Origin: an uncultured Chloroflexota bacterium | GTDB taxonomy: Bacteria; Chloroflexota; Limnocylindria; Limnocylindrales; CSP1-4 | Length of the DNA: 12,754 nt | Direction of reading: 5' to 3' | Assembly (NCBI GenBank): GCA_903930745.1 | Contig: CAIYZX010000729.1 | Location: forward strand, 1-12,754 | Shown: in pieces, positions 12,630 to 12,754 of the stretch | Position numbering within the stretch: the stretch's first letter is position 1 | Layout of the letters: each line of letters opens with the position of its first letter | Program-made: the position numbers and the translations under genes | The notes under the pieces: generated by a model | Database searches by the model: none | Seen by the model: only the letters and a program-made list of their open reading frames with translations | Told to the model about the DNA's origin: nothing

Positions 12630-12754
12630 ATGGGCAAGGTCACCGCGAGCGTCACCGTCAACCATCCCATCGACCGCGTCTTCGACGTGGCCACGCGGGT
12701 CCCGGACCTGCCGCGCTGGATGCCGGAGGTGGTGGCGGCGGAGCTGCTGGACCC
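12630..12754 (+). CDS. SRPBCC family protein, N-terminal fragment
   Basis: The first 41 codons of a gene that runs off the right edge. It begins MGKVTASVTVNHPIDRVFDV and continues to the PRWMPEV block (28-34), the same helix-grip entrance signature as the SRPBCC protein at 8458-8907 (PRWMPFV). Strand beta-1 (residues 4-11) then the P-x-x-x-V-F-D-V helix is the standard SRPBCC opening. It binds an unknown hydrophobic ligand, if it is like its family. The start is supported by the fit of beta-1 and by a -10-like hexamer 13 bases upstream. The two SRPBCC proteins look like distant paralogues. Confidence 0.75.
   Translation, partial: MGKVTASVTVNHPIDRVFDVATRVPDLPRWMPEVVAAELLD

Noticed and set aside
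10037..12694. An 885-codon open frame on the minus strand opposite the Lon-like protease
   Set aside because: It has the His/Arg/Gly/Ala-rich composition typical of the antisense frame of a GC-rich gene, shows no domain motifs, and lies entirely over a well-supported protease gene.

Overview
The window is a GC-rich (roughly 70% by eye) bacterial chromosome segment with densely packed genes on both strands and no mobile element, tRNA, rRNA or CRISPR array that I can see. The gene set is a PAC2-family protein, a YcbZ-type Lon-like protease, a cytoplasmic-looking ApbE beside a ferric-reductase-like membrane protein, and an MptpB-like phosphatase. Many start codons sit right behind a -10-like hexamer. 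Together these suggest a high-GC Chloroflexota (Limnocylindria-like) or Actinobacteriota organism. That placement is inference; no phylogenetic marker is present.

Layout. Bases 1-2175 are read leftwards: a YdeI/OmdA-family protein, a small threonine-rich secreted or membrane-anchored protein, an FAD:protein FMN transferase (ApbE) one base after it, and the first 35 codons of a probable ferric-reductase-like transmembrane protein that runs off the left edge. The last three look like a flavin/redox membrane module. Bases 2253-6045 are read rightwards: a membrane GGDEF diguanylate cyclase, a PAC2-family protein and a GT-B glycosyltransferase, each with its own apparent promoter. Bases 8419-6077 are read leftwards: a DEAD-box RNA helicase with a long Gln/Asn/Gly-rich disordered insert before a DbpA-type RNA-binding domain. 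Bases 8458-12754 are read rightwards: an SRPBCC protein, a 321-base non-coding interval, a tyrosine phosphatase, a Lon-like protease and a second, truncated SRPBCC gene.

Three non-coding observations stand out. (1) Most genes that begin a transcription unit carry a TAnnnT-like hexamer only 12-15 bases before the start codon, the geometry of leaderless transcripts. Genes inside units, and the Lon-like gene, use a Shine-Dalgarno sequence or stop-start coupling instead. (2) The interval 8908-9228 holds a long interrupted inverted repeat, a small hairpin, and a 13-of-14 match to the T-box riboswitch core (AGGGUGGNACCGCG). It lies before a phosphatase gene rather than the aminoacyl-tRNA synthetase or amino-acid gene normally found there. 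(3) A perfect 14-base palindrome spans the helicase start codon in the 38-base gap between the divergent helicase and SRPBCC genes.

The genes cover RNA metabolism, protein quality control, signalling and cell-surface/redox functions. They look like a housekeeping neighbourhood, not one dedicated pathway. I found no convincing new defence or biosynthetic system.
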